NCBI GenBank assembly: GCA_030280995.1
Contig: JASXTE010000008.1
Location: 15,390,212 to 15,454,211, forward strand
Direction: 5' to 3'
DNA length: 64,000 nucleotides
DNA from: Hemileia vastatrix
Lineage: Eukaryota > Basidiomycota > Pucciniomycetes > Pucciniales > Zaghouaniaceae
Program-made: the position numbers and the translations under genes
In this document: positions 49,601-64,000 of the stretch, one piece after another
Numbering within the stretch: the first letter of the stretch is position 1
Layout: every line of letters begins with the position of its first letter
The notes under the pieces: generated by a model
Databases searched by the model: none
What the model was told of the DNA's origin: nothing
What the model saw: the letters and a program-made list of their open reading frames with translations, nothing else

Positions 49601-52600
49601 AATGACAATTTGATAATTGAATATTGATTTTTAATCTAAAATGCATCATTCATAACACATAATACCTAGCTATTGAACATTAATGATAAGTGAATACATA
49701 TGCTTCATGAAGTTTAACCATTGTTTTGTGCATCATGAATATTCACAATGTTTTAAATACCTTTTCAATGCAAAATGCATAAAGTGGCTAAATGCATTAT
49801 ACTCATTTATTTTAAATCCATAATACTAACTCATTTTAAAAGGCATCATATATATTCATATGAATTTTAAAAAGAATATTGAATTTTATAGTAAAGTTCA
49901 TAATTCATAATGCATAATACATTTTGAATATGAATGGTAAGTGCATACATATGCCTAATAGAGTGTGATAGTTTGTGTTATGTGCATAATTCATAGGTGA
50001 TGAATGATTAATATGATGTGTATATACAAATGTTGGTTGTTATTGGTATCCACCCAAATAGTCAACCTGGTTAAAACACCATGACAAAGAAAGAAAAAAC
50101 ACAAGGTCAGGCGTTCAAGCCACAGAACAGAAGATATCAAACAGAACAACGCTGGTTTGTGTTCATTGGAGATGGTACAAGAAGGCCAGTGGTTTACAAA
50201 ACCACCTTGCACCGTAACACTCCAGAAGTTAAGAAGAGAAAAAAAGATAAATAAATATAAAAAGTTAATATAAGATTTAAAAAAAATAAATATATATAAA
50301 TATAGAAAATAAAAAACTTAAAGTGGTTCCCACTGCACTCAAAAACAGGGGGGGCTTGTATGCAAATCTGAAGTGTCTACTGAATCAGAAAAAATTCAGT
50401 AGATTCAAGGAGTTGCATACAAGTTCCCTCTGTTTTTTTAATACAGCTTTTGAAATTGAATTTCACAAACACAAAAAAGAAAAGAAAAACAAAATTCATC
50501 ATGAAAACCACATTGAAATAAAAGGCCATTTGTACTAGGATTATGCTTCTATTCTATTCACTTGTGTTCCAATGCAAATGCTTTATTCAAAAAATATGAT
50601 GACCTTTTCAATTTCTCAACAATCATCAAAGTATATGGTTTAAATATTTATATGATGCAGAAAAACAACTAAGCTGTTATGATGTACTTGAGTCTCAATG
50701 AATTTTTTTTGTTTGAAGATATACTTCCATATTTCAATTATTCAATGTTCCCCTTGATGTAATTTTTCATATCTAATAGTAGAGTTTCCCAAATCCTCAT
50801 TTTACAGGTTTATCAACTGAAATACTCTTCCTTCATATTAAATGTTTGGTCATTTCTTTGATTTATTCTGATTATCAACTCATGTTGCTTATTTAATGTG
50901 ATTTTTTATTGAATATTCTCACCATGTGGTCTTCCAACATCTGGGTTGGCCTTTGTTGTGATGTTTGGGCCTGTTTGATGATGTCTAATGAGCCATCTGT
51001 ATATCAATTATTGATTTTTGTAGGATCCTGGACTGAATATCAAACTCTTGGGGATGTGGCTATCACCATTACATACTCCTGGCTTTTCTCTACATTTCAT
51101 GTCTTGATGAAATTTTTGGTATTCTGAGTTTTAAGGACTCTTTTTCTCATTTTTCATGCTTCACTATAACTGTTGATTTTTTGGTTTTTTCTATTTTATG
51201 AGCTAGGATGAAGGGTTAGGGTCAGCTACTTTGTACAACTTAGATAAAGATCATCTGGATCTATATTTTATGTTTTCATGATTTTTTAGCTTATTTTAAT
51301 GACAATTTGATAATTGAATATTGATTTTTAATCTAAAATGCATCATTCATAACACATAATACCTAGCTATTGAACATTAATGATAAGTGAATACATATGC
51401 TTCATGAAGTTTAATCATTGTTTTGTGCATCATGAATATTCACAATGTTTTAAATACCTTTTCAATGCAAAATGCATAAAGTGGCTAAATGCATTATACT
51501 CATTTATTTTAAATCCATAATACTAACTCATTTAAAAGGCATCATATATATTCATATGAATTTTAAAAAGAATATTGAATTTTATAGTAAAGTTCATAAT
51601 TCATAATGCATAATACATTTTGAATATGAATGGTAAGTGCATACATATGCCTAATAGAGTGTGATAGTTTGTGTTATGTGCATAATTCATAGGTGATGAA
51701 TGATTAATATGATGTGTATATACAAATGTTGGTTGTTATTGGTATCCACCCAAATAGTCAACCTGGTTAAAACACCATGACAAAGAAAGAAAAAACACAA
51801 GGTCAGGCGTTCAAGCCACAGAACAGAAGATATCAAACAGAACAACGCTGGTTTGTGTTCATTGGAGATGGTACAAGAAGGCCAGTGGTTTACAAAACCA
51901 CCTTGCACCGTAACACTCCAGAAGTTAAGAAGAGAAAAAAAGATAAATAAATATAAAAAGTTAATATAAGATTTAAAAAAAATAAATATATATAAATATA
52001 GAAAATAAAAAACTTAAAGTGGTTCCCACTGCACTCAAAAACAGGGGGGGCTTGTATGCAAATCTGAAGTGTCTACTGAATCAGAAAAAATTCAGTAGAT
52101 TCAAGGAGTTGCATACAAGTTCCCTCTGTTTTTTTAATACAGCTTTTGAAATTGAATTTCACAAACACAAAAAAGAAAAGAAAAACAAAATTCATCATGA
52201 AAACCACATTGAAATAAAAGGCCATTTGTACTAGGATTATGCTTCTATTCTATTCACTTGTGTTCCAATGCAAATGCTTTATTCAAAAAATATGATGACC
52301 TTTTCAATTTCTCAACAATCATCAAAGTATATGGTTTAAATATTTATATGATGCAGAAAAACAACTAAGCTGTTATGATGTACTTGAGTCTCAATGAATT
52401 TTTTTTGTTTGAAGATATACTTCCATATTTCAATTATTCAATGTTCCCCTTGATGTAATTTTTCATATCTAATAGTAGAGTTTCCCAAATCCTCATTTTA
52501 CAGGTTTATCAACTGAAATACTCTTCCTTCATATTAAATGTTTGGTCATTTCTTTGATTTATTCTGATTATCAACTCATGTTGCTTATTTAATGTGATTT

Positions 52601-55600
52601 TTTATTGAATATTCTCACCATGTGGTCTTCCAACATCTGGGTTGGCCTTTGTTGTGATGTTTGGGCCTGTTTGATGATGTCTAATGAGCCATCTGTATAT
52701 CAATTATTGATTTTTGTAGGATCCTGGACTGAATATCAAACTCTTGGGGATGTGGCTATCACCATTACATACTCCTGGCTTTTCTCTACATTTCATGTCT
52801 TGATGAAATTTTTGGTATTCTGAGTTTTAAGGACTCTTTTTCTCATTTTTCATGCTTCACTATAACTGTTGATTTTTTGGTTTTTTCTATTTTATGAGCT
52901 AGGATGAAGGGTTAGGGTCAGCTACTTTGTACAACTTAGATAAAGATCATCTGGATCTATATTTTATGTTTTCATGATTTTTTAGCTTATTTTAATGACA
53001 ATTTGATAATTGAATATTGATTTTTAATCTAAAATGCATCATTCATAACACATAATACCTAGCTATTGAACATTAATGATAAGTGAATACATATGCTTCA
53101 TGAAGTTTAATCATTGTTTTGTGCATCATGAATATTCACAATGTTTTAAATACCTTTTCAATGCAAAATGCATAAAGTGGCTAAATGCATTATACTCATT
53201 TATTTTAAATCCATAATACTAACTCATTTAAAAGGCATCATATATATTCATATGAATTTTAAAAAGAATATTGAATTTTATAGTAAAGTTCATAATTCAT
53301 AATGCATAATACATTTTGAATATGAATGGTAAGTGCATACATATGCCTAATAGAGTGTGATAGTTTGTGTTATGTGCATAATTCATAGGTGATGAATGAT
53401 TAATATGATGTGTATATACAAATGTTGGTTGTTATTGGTATCCACCCAAATAGTCAACCTGGTTAAAACACCATGACAAAGAAAGAAAAAACACAAGGTC
53501 AGGCGTTCAAGCCACAGAACAGAAGATATCAAACAGAACAACGCTGGTTTGTGTTCATTGGAGATGGTACAAGAAGGCCAGTGGTTTACAAAACCACCTT
53601 GCACCGTAACACTCCAGAAGTTAAGAAGAGAAAAAAAGATAAATAAATATAAAAAGTTAATATAAGATTTAAAAAAAATAAATATATATAAATATAGAAA
53701 ATAAAAAACTTAAAGTGGTTCCCACTGCACTCAAAAACAGGGGGGGCTTGTATGCAAATCTGAAGTGTCTACTGAATCAGAAAAAATTCAGTAGATTCAA
53801 GGAGTTGCATACAAGTTCCCTCTGTTTTTTTAATACAGCTTTTGAAATTGAATTTCACAAACACAAAAAAGAAAAGAAAAACAAAATTCATCATGAAAAC
53901 CACATTGAAATAAAAGGCCATTTGTACTAGGATTATGCTTCTATTCTATTCACTTGTGTTCCAATGCAAATGCTTTATTCAAAAAATATGATGACCTTTT
54001 CAATTTCTCAACAATCATCAAAGTATATGGTTTAAATATTTATATGATGCAGAAAAACAACTAAGCTGTTATGATGTACTTGAGTCTCAATGAATTTTTT
54101 TTGTTTGAAGATATACTTCCATATTTCAATTATTCAATGTTCCCCTTGATGTAATTTTTCATATCTAATAGTAGAGTTTCCCAAATCCTCATTTTACAGG
54201 TTTATCAACTGAAATACTCTTCCTTCATATTAAATGTTTGGTCATTTCTTTGATTTATTCTGATTATCAACTCATGTTGCTTATTTAATGTGATTTTTTA
54301 TTGAATATTCTCACCATGTGGTCTTCCAACATCTGGGTTGGCCTTTGTTGTGATGTTTGGGCCTGTTTGATGATGTCTAATGAGCCATCTGTATATCAAT
54401 TATTGATTTTTGTAGGATCCTGGACTGAATATCAAACTCTTGGGGATGTGGCTATCACCATTACATACTCCTGGCTTTTCTCTACATTTCATGTCTTGAT
54501 GAAATTTTTGGTATTCTGAGTTTTAAGGACTCTTTTTCTCATTTTTCATGCTTCACTATAACTGTTGATTTTTTGGTTTTTTCTATTTTATGAGCTAGGA
54601 TGAAGGGTTAGGGTCAGCTACTTTGTACAACTTAGATAAAGATCATCTGGATCTATATTTTATGTTTTCATGATTTTTTAGCTTATTTTAATGACAATTT
54701 GATAATTGAATATTGATTTTTAATCTAAAATGCATCATTCATAACACATAATACCTAGCTATTGAACATTAATGATAAGTGAATACATATGCTTCATGAA
54801 GTTTAATCATTGTTTTGTGCATCATGAATATTCACAATGTTTTAAATACCTTTTCAATGCAAAATGCATAAAGTGGCTAAATGCATTATACTCATTTATT
54901 TTAAATCCATAATACTAACTCATTTAAAAGGCATCATATATATTCATATGAATTTTAAAAAGAATATTGAATTTTATAGTAAAGTTCATAATTCATAATG
55001 CATAATACATTTTGAATATGAATGGTAAGTGCATACATATGCCTAATAGAGTGTGATAGTTTGTGTTATGTGCATAATTCATAGGTGATGAATGATTAAT
55101 ATGATGTGTATATACAAATGTTGGTTGTTATTGGTATCCACCCAAATAGTCAACCTGGTTAAAACACCATGACAAAGAAAGAAAAAACACAAGGTCAGGC
55201 GTTCAAGCCACAGAACAGAAGATATCAAACAGAACAACGCTGGTTTGTGTTCATTGGAGATGGTACAAGAAGGCCAGTGGTTTACAAAACCACCTTGCAC
55301 CGTAACACTCCAGAAGTTAAGAAGAGAAAAAAAGATAAATAAATATAAAAAGTTAATATAAGATTTAAAAAAAATAAATATATATAAATATAGAAAATAA
55401 AAAACTTAAAGTGGTTCCCACTGCACTCAAAAACAGGGGGGGCTTGTATGCAAATCTGAAGTGTCTACTGAATCAGAAAAAATTCAGTAGATTCAAGGAG
55501 TTGCATACAAGTTCCCTCTGTTTTTTTAATACAGCTTTTGAAATTGAATTTCACAAACACAAAAAAGAAAAGAAAAACAAAATTCATCATGAAAACCACA

Positions 55601-58600
55601 TTGAAATAAAAGGCCATTTGTACTAGGATTATGCTTCTATTCTATTCACCTGTGTTCCAATGCAAATGGTTTATTCAAAAAATATGATGACCTTTTCAAT
55701 TTCTCAACAATCATCAAAGTATATGGTTTAAATATTTATATGATGCAGAAAAACAACTAAGCTGTTATGATGTACTTGAGTCTCAATGAATTTTTTTTGT
55801 TTGAAGATATACTTCCATATTTCAATTATTCAATGTTCCCCTTGATGTAATTTTTCATATCTAATAGTAGAGTTTCCCAAATCCTCGTTTTACAGGTTTA
55901 TCAACTGAAATACTCTTCCTTCATATTAAATGTTTGGTCATTTCTTTGATTTATTCTGATTATCAACTCATGTTGCTTATTTAATGTGATTTTTTATTGA
56001 ATATTCTCACCATGTGGTCTTCCAACATCTGGGTTGGCCTTTGTTGTGATGTTTGGGCCTGTTTGATGATGTCTAATGAGCCATCTGTATATCAATTATT
56101 GATTTTTGTAGGATCCTGGACTGAATATCAAACTCTTGGGGATGTGGCTATCACCATTACATACTCCTGGCTTTTCTCTACATTTCATGTCTTGATGAAA
56201 TTTTTGGTATTCTGAGTTTTAAGGACTCTTTTTCTCATTTTTCATGCTTCACTATAACTGTTGATTTTTTGGTTTTTTCTATTTTATGAGCTAGGATGAA
56301 GGGTTAGGGTCAGCTACTTTGTACAACTTAGATAAAGATCATCTGGATCTATATTTTATGTTTTCATGATTTTTTAGCTTATTTTAATGACAATTTGATA
56401 ATTGAATATTGATTTTTAATCTAAAATGCATCATTCATAACACATAATACCTAGCTATTGAACATTAATGATAAGTGAATACATATGCTTCATGAAGTTT
56501 AATCATTGTTTTGTGCATCATGAATATTCACAATGTTTTAAATACCTTTTCAATGCAAAATGCATAAAGTGGCTAAATGCATTATACTTATTTATTTTAA
56601 ATCCATAATACTAACTCATTTTAAAAGGCATCATATATATTCATATGAATTTTAAAAAGAATATTGAATTTTATAGTAAAGTTCATAATTCATAATGCAT
56701 AATACATTTTGAATATGAATGGTAAGTGCATACATATGCCTAATAGAGTGTGATAGTTTGTGTTATGTGCATAATTCATAGGTGATGAATGATTAATATG
56801 ATGTGTATATACAAATGTTGGTTGTTATTGGTATCCACCCAAATAGTCAACCTGGTTAAAACACCATGACAAAGAAAGAAAAAACACAAGGTCAGGCGTT
56901 CAAGCCACAGAACAGAAGATATCAAACAGAACAACGCTGGTTTGTGTTCATTGGAGATGGTACAAGAAGGCCAGTGGTTTACAAAACCACCTTGCACCGT
57001 AACACTCCAGAAGTTAAGAAGAGAAAAAAAGATAAATAAATATAAAAAGTTAATATAAGATTTAAAAAAAATAAATATATATAAATATAGAAAATAAAAA
57101 ACTTAAAGTGGTTCCCACTGCACTCAAAAACAGGGGGGGCTTGTATGCAAATCTGAAGTGTCTACTGAATCAGAAAAAATTCAGTAGATTCAAGGAGTTG
57201 CATACAAGTTCCCTCTGTTTTTTTAATACAGCTTTTGAAATTGAATTTCACAAACACAAAAAAGAAAAGAAAAACAAAATTCATCATGAAAACCACATTG
57301 AAATAAAAGGCCATTTGTACTAGGATTATGCTTCTATTCTATTCACTTGTGTTCCAATGCAAATGCTTTATTCAAAAAATATGATGACCTTTTCAATTTC
57401 TCAACAATCATCAAAGTATATGGTTTAAATATTTATATGATGCAGAAAAACAACTAAGCTGTTATGATGTACTTGAGTCTCAATGAATTTTTTTTGTTTG
57501 AAGATATACTTCCATATTTCAATTATTCAATGTTCCCCTTGATGTAATTTTTCATATCTAATAGTAGAGTTTCCCAAATCCTCATTTTACAGGTTTATCA
57601 ACTGAAATACTCTTCCTTCATATTAAATGTTTGGTCATTTCTTTGATTTATTCTGATTATCAACTCATGTTGCTTATTTAATGTGATTTTTTATTGAATA
57701 TTCTCACCATGTGGTCTTCCAACATCTGGGTTGGCCTTTGTTGTGATGTTTGGGCCTGTTTGATGATGTCTAATGAGCCATCTGTATATCAATTATTGAT
57801 TTTTGTAGGATCCTGGACTGAATATCAAACTCTTGGGGATGTGGCTATCACCATTACATACTCCTGGCTTTTCTCTACATTTCATGTCTTGATGAAATTT
57901 TTGGTATTCTGAGTTTTAAGGACTCTTTTTCTCATTTTTCATTCTTCACTATAACTGTTGATTTTTTGGTTTTTTCTATTTTATGAGCTAGGATGAAGGG
58001 TTAGGGTCAGCTACTTTGTACAACTTAGATAAAGATCATCTGGATCTATATTTTATGTTTTCATGATTTTTTAGCTTATTTTAATGACAATTTGATAATT
58101 GAATATTGATTTTTAATCTAAAATGCATCATTCATAACACATAATACCTAGCTATTGAACATTAATGATAAGTGAATACATATGCTTCATGAAGTTTAAT
58201 CATTGTTTTGTGCATCATGAATATTCACAATGTTTTAAATACCTTTTCAATGCAAAATGCATAAAGTGGCTAAATGCATTATACTCATTTATTTTAAATC
58301 CATAATACTAACTCATTTTAAAAGGCATCATATATATTCATATGAATTTTAAAAAGAATATTGAATTTTATAGTAAAGTTCATAATTCATAATGCATAAT
58401 ACATTTTGAATATGAATGGTAAGTGCATACATATGCCTAATAGAGTGTGATAGTTTGTGTTATGTGCATAATTCATAGGTGATGAATGATTAATATGATG
58501 TGTATATACAAATGTTGGTTGTTATTGGTATCCACCCAAATAGTCAACCTGGTTAAAACACCATGACAAAGAAAGAAAAAACACAAGGTCAGGCGTTCAA

Positions 58601-61600
58601 GCCACAGAACAGAAGATATCAAACAGAACAACGCTGGTTTGTGTTCATTGGAGATGGTACAAGAAGGCCAGTGGTTTACAAAACCACCTTGCACCGTAAC
58701 ACTCCAGAAGTTAAGAAGAGAAAAAAAGATAAATAAATATAAAAAGTTAATATAAGATTTAAAAAAAATAAATATATATAAATATAGAAAATAAAAAACT
58801 TAAAGTGGTTCCCACTGCACTCAAAAACAGGGGGGGCTTGTATGCAAATCTGAAGTGTCTACTGAATCAGAAAAAATTCAGTAGATTCAAGGAGTTGCAT
58901 ACAAGTTCCCTCTGTTTTTTTAATACAGCTTTTGAAATTGAATTTCACAAACACAAAAAAGAAAAGAAAAACAAAATTCATCATGAAAACCACATTGAAA
59001 TAAAAGGCCATTTGTACTAGGATTATGCTTCTATTCTATTCACTTGTGTTCCAATGCAAATGCTTTATTCAAAAAATATGATGACCTTTTCAATTTCTCA
59101 ACAATCATCAAAGTATATGGTTTAAATATTTATATGATGCAGAAAAACAACTAAGCTGTTATGATGTACTTGAGTCTCAATGAATTTTTTTTGTTTGAAG
59201 ATATACTTCCATATTTCAATTATTCAATGTTCCCCTTGATGTAATTTTTCATATCTAATAGTAGAGTTTCCCAAATCCTCATTTTACAGGTTTATCAACT
59301 GAAATACTCTTCCTTCATATTAAATGTTTGGTCATTTCTTTGATTTATTCTGATTATCAACTCATGTTGCTTATTTAATGTGATTTTTTATTGAATATTC
59401 TCACCATGTGGTCTTCCAACATCTGGGTTGGCCTTTGTTGTGATGTTTGGGCCTGTTTGATGATGTCTAATGAGCCATCTGTATATCAATTATTGATTTT
59501 TGTAGGATCCTGGACTGAATATCAAACTCTTGGGGATGTGGCTATCACCATTACATACTCCTGGCTTTTCTCTACATTTCATGTCTTGATGAAATTTTTG
59601 GTATTCTGAGTTTTAAGGACTCTTTTTCTCATTTTTCATGCTTCACTATAACTGTTGATTTTTTGGTTTTTTCTATTTTATGAGCTAGGATGAAGGGTTA
59701 GGGTCAGCTACTTTGTACAACTTAGATAAAGATCATCTGGATCTATATTTTATGTTTTCATGATTTTTTAGCTTATTTTAATGACAATTTGATAATTGAA
59801 TATTGATTTTTAATCTAAAATGCATCATTCATAACACATAATACCTAGCTATTGAACATTAATGATAAGTGAATACATATGCTTCATGAAGTTTAATCAT
59901 TGTTTTGTGCATCATGAATATTCACAATGTTTTAAATACCTTTTCAATGCAAAATGCATAAAGTGGCTAAATGCATTATACTCATTTATTTTAAATCCAT
60001 AATACTAACTCATTTAAAAGGCATCATATATATTCATATGAATTTTAAAAAGAATATTGAATTTTATAGTAAAGTTCATAATTCATAATGCATAATACAT
60101 TTTGAATATGAATGGTAAGTGCATACATATGCCTAATAGAGTGTGATAGTTTGTGTTATGTGCATAATTCATAGGTGATGAATGATTAATATGATGTGTA
60201 TATACAAATGTTGGTTGTTATTGGTATCCACCCAAATAGTCAACCTGGTTAAAACACCATGACAAAGAAAGAAAAAACACAAGGTCAGGCGTTCAAGCCA
60301 CAGAACAGAAGATATCAAACAGAACAACGCTGGTTTGTGTTCATTGGAGATGGTACAAGAAGGCCAGTGGTTTACAAAACCACCTTGCACCGTAACACTC
60401 CAGAAGTTAAGAAGAGAAAAAAAGATAAATAAATATAAAAAGTTAATATAAGATTTAAAAAAAATAAATATATATAAATATAGAAAATAAAAAACTTAAA
60501 GTGGTTCCCACTGCACTCAAAAACAGGGGGGGCTTGTATGCAAATCTGAAGTGTCTACTGAATCAGAAAAAATTCAGTAGATTCAAGGAGTTGCATACAA
60601 GTTCCCTCTGTTTTTTTAATACAGCTTTTGAAATTGAATTTCACAAACACAAAAAAGAAAAGAAAAACAAAATTCATCATGAAAACCACATTGAAATAAA
60701 AGGCCATTTGTACTAGGATTATGCTTCTATTCTATTCACTTGTGTTCCAATGCAAATGCTTTATTCAAAAAATATGATGACCTTTTCAATTTCTCAACAA
60801 TCATCAAAGTATATGGTTTAAATATTTATATGATGCAGAAAAACAACTAAGCTGTTATGATGTACTTGAGTCTCAATGAATTTTTTTTGTTTGAAGATAT
60901 ACTTCCATATTTCAATTATTCAATGTTCCCCTTGATGTAATTTTTCATATCTAATAGTAGAGTTTCCCAAATCCTCATTTTACAGGTTTATCAACTGAAA
61001 TACTCTTCCTTCATATTAAATGTTTGGTCATTTCTTTGATTTATTCTGATTATCAACTCATGTTGCTTATTTAATGTGATTTTTTATTGAATATTCTCAC
61101 CATGTGGTCTTCCAACATCTGGGTTGGCCTTTGTTGTGATGTTTGGGCCTGTTTGATGATGTCTAATGAGCCATCTGTATATCAATTATTGATTTTTGTA
61201 GGATCCTGGACTGAATATCAAACTCTTGGGGATGTGGCTATCACCATTACATACTCCTGGCTTTTCTCTACATTTCATGTCTTGATGAAATTTTTGGTAT
61301 TCTGAGTTTTAAGGACTCTTTTTCTCATTTTTCATGCTTCACTATAACTGTTGATTTTTTGGTTTTTTCTATTTTATGAGCTAGGATCAAGGGTTAGGGT
61401 CAGCTACTTTGTACAACTTAGATAAAGATCATCTGGATCTATATTTTATGTTTTCATGATTTTTTAGCTTATTTTAATGACAATTTGATAATTGAATATT
61501 GATTTTTAATCTAAAATGCATCATTCATAACACATAATACCTAGCTATTGAACATTAATGATAAGTGAATACATATGCTTCATGAAGTTTAATCATTGTT

Positions 61601-64000
61601 TTGTGCATCATGAATATTCACAATGTTTTAAATACCTTTTCAATGCAAAATGCATAAAGTGGCTAAATGCATTATACTCATTTATTTTAAATCCATAATA
61701 CTAACTCATTTTAAAAGGCATCATATATATTCATATGAATTTTAAAAAGAATATTGAATTTTATAGTAAAGTTCATAATTCATAATGCATAATACATTTT
61801 GAATATGAATGGTAAGTGCATACATATGCCTAATAGAGTGTGATAGTTTGTGTTATGTGCATAATTCATAGGTGATGAATGATTAATATGATGTGTATAT
61901 ACAAATGTTGGTTGTTATTGGTATCCACCCAAATAGTCAACCTGGTTAAAACACCATGACAAAGAAAGAAAAAACACAAGGTCAGGCGTTCAAGCCACAG
62001 AACAGAAGATATCAAACAGAACAACGCTGGTTTGTGTTCATTGGAGATGGTACAAGAAGGCCAGTGGTTTACAAAACCACCTTGCACCGTAACACTCCAG
62101 AAGTTAAGAAGAGAAAAAAAGATAAATAAATATAAAAAGTTAATATAAGATTTAAAAAAAATAAATATATATAAATATAGAAAATAAAAAACTTAAAGTG
62201 GTTCCCACTGCACTCAAAAACAGGGGGGGCTTGTATGCAAATCTGAAGTGTCTACTGAATCAGAAAAAATTCAGTAGATTCAAGGAGTTGCATACAAGTT
62301 CCCTCTGTTTTTTTAATACAGCTTTTGAAATTGAATTTCACAAACACAAAAAAGAAAAGAAAAACAAAATTCATCATGAAAACCACATTGAAATAAAAGG
62401 CCATTTGTACTAGGATTATGCTTCTATTCTATTCACTTGTGTTCCAATGCAAATGCTTTATTCAAAAAATATGATGACCTTTTCAATTTCTCAACAATCA
62501 TCAAAGTATATGGTTTAAATATTTATATGATGCAGAAAAACAACTAAGCTGTTATGATGTACTTGAGTCTCAATGAATTTTTTTTGTTTGAAGATATACT
62601 TCCATATTTCAATTATTCAATGTTCCCCTTGATGTAATTTTTCATATCTAATAGTAGAGTTTCCCAAATCCTCATTTTACAGGTTTATCAACTGAAATAC
62701 TCTTCCTTCATATTAAATGTTTGGTCATTTCTTTGATTTATTCTGATTATCAACTCATGTTGCTTATTTAATGTGATTTTTTATTGAATATTCTCACCAT
62801 GTGGTCTTCCAACATCTGGGTTGGCCTTTGTTGTGATGTTTGGGCCTGTTTGATGATGTCTAATGAGCCATCTGTATATCAATTATTGATTTTTGTAGGA
62901 TCCTGGACTGAATATCAAACTCTTGGGGATGTGGCTATCACCATTACATACTCCTGGCTTTTCTCTACATTTCATGTCTTGATGAAATTTTTGGTATTCT
63001 GAGTTTTAAGGACTCTTTTTCTCATTTTTCATGCTTCACTATAACTGTTGATTTTTTGGTTTTTTCTATTTTATGAGCTAGGATGAAGGGTTAGGGTCAG
63101 CTACTTTGTACAACTTAGATAAAGATCATCTGGATCTATATTTTATGTTTTCATGATTTTTTAGCTTATTTTAATGACAATTTGATAATTGAATATTGAT
63201 TTTTAATCTAAAATGCATCATTCATAACACATAATACCTAGCTATTGAACATTAATGATAAGTGAATACATATGCTTCATGAAGTTTAATCATTGTTTTG
63301 TGCATCATGAATATTCACAATGTTTTAAATACCTTTTCAATGCAAAATGCATAAAGTGGCTAAATGCATTATACTCATTTATTTTAAATCCATAATACTA
63401 ACTCATTTTAAAAGGCATCATATATATTCATATGAATTTTAAAAAGAATATTGAATTTTATAGTAAAGTTCATAATTCATAATGCATAATACATTTTGAA
63501 TATGAATGGTAAGTGCATACATATGCCTAATAGAGTGTGATAGTTTGTGTTATGTGCATAATTCATAGGTGATGAATGATTAATATGATGTGTATATACA
63601 AATGTTGGTTGTTATTGGTATCCACCCAAATAGTCAACCTGGTTAAAACACCATGACAAAGAAAGAAAAAACACAAGGTCAGGCATTCAAGCCACAGAAC
63701 AGAAGATATCAAACAGAACAACGCTGGTTTGTGTTCATTGGAGATGGTACAAGAAGGCCAGTGGTTTACAAAACCACCTTGCACCGTAACACTCCAGAAG
63801 TTAAGAAGAGAAAAAAAGATAAATAAATATAAAAAGTTAATATAAGATTTAAAAAAAATAAATATATATAAATATAGAAAATAAAAAACTTAAAGTGGTT
63901 CCCACTGCACTCAAAAACAGGGGGGGCTTGTATGCAAATCTGAAGTGTCTACTGAATCAGAAAAAATTCAGTAGATTCAAGGAGTTGCATACAAGTTCCC

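Larger units (their letters stand above)
30329..64000. repeat. Right satellite array, about 20 monomers of about 1,697 bp
   Basis: Head-to-tail monomers continue to the window edge. Monomer lengths are 1,697 bp, with 1,696-bp variants (one T lost in CATTTTAAAAGG at about 41348, 51531, 53227, 54921 and 60011) and one 1,680-bp variant (17 bp lost near 34524 between AAATGCAT repeats). Identity looks above 99%. Private variants are shared by neighbouring units, for example TTTAACCATTG at 46320, 48017 and 49714 and CACAATAAAG in the first two units. This points to local amplification. No reverse transcriptase, LTR or transposase is present in the monomer, so it is a satellite rather than a transposon array. 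Confidence 0.97.

Overview
This window is eukaryotic and most likely fungal, probably a rust fungus (Pucciniales) or a related basidiomycete. The DNA is very AT-rich. The genes have short introns of 56-119 bp with GTAAGT/GTATGT-type donors. The gene families present (a Tnp2/Plavaka-type transposase, a TET/JBP-type dioxygenase and an SNF2 ATPase without a RING) recur in basidiomycete transposons. The taxonomic call is inference.

The layout is one giant DNA transposon inserted into a satellite array. Bases 1-3235 and 30329-64000 are tandem satellite. The element spans 3236-30328 (27,093 bp). It begins CACCACAG and ends CTGTGGTG, has about 40-bp terminal inverted repeats with two mismatches, and is flanked by a 3-bp target duplication (TGT). 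Joining the flanks at one TGT restores an intact satellite monomer. The termini, duplication length and transposase all fit the EnSpm/CACTA-Plavaka group. The right array has about 20 head-to-tail monomers of about 1,697 bp; the left array has an 847-bp deletion derivative. Each full monomer carries a 57-codon ORF for a strongly basic peptide and an 87-bp imperfect inverted repeat.

The element's genes, left to right, are: an SNF2 ATPase (+, five exons, broken by an in-frame TAA); a gene of unknown function (-, 'gene C') whose end overlaps the SNF2 gene; the transposase (+, with a damaged C-terminus); a second member of the gene C family (+, 'gene B'); an unrecognised multi-exon gene (+, 'gene D'); and a TET/JBP-type 2-oxoglutarate/Fe(II) dioxygenase (-). 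I rebuilt exon joins by hand. For gene B, gene C, the dioxygenase and the SNF2 gene the spliced lengths are exact multiples of three, and splicing restores the SNF2 DEAH box.

Three non-coding structures stand out. A nested palindrome field (about 14422-16365) repeats a CpG-centred motif, TTAATTTCGATCGAAATTAA, about twenty times at roughly 80-100 bp spacing inside a larger inverted repeat. A train of at least thirteen stem-loops lies at 23591-24445, including one with arms of about 79 bp. Three copies of a 30-bp motif lie just upstream of the dioxygenase gene. The last 5.8 kb of the element shows no gene. A DNA-base oxidase, an SNF2 remodeller and a CpG-bearing palindrome field together suggest, as inference only, an element that manages its own chromatin or DNA modification. 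Several genes are broken, so this copy is probably no longer autonomous.
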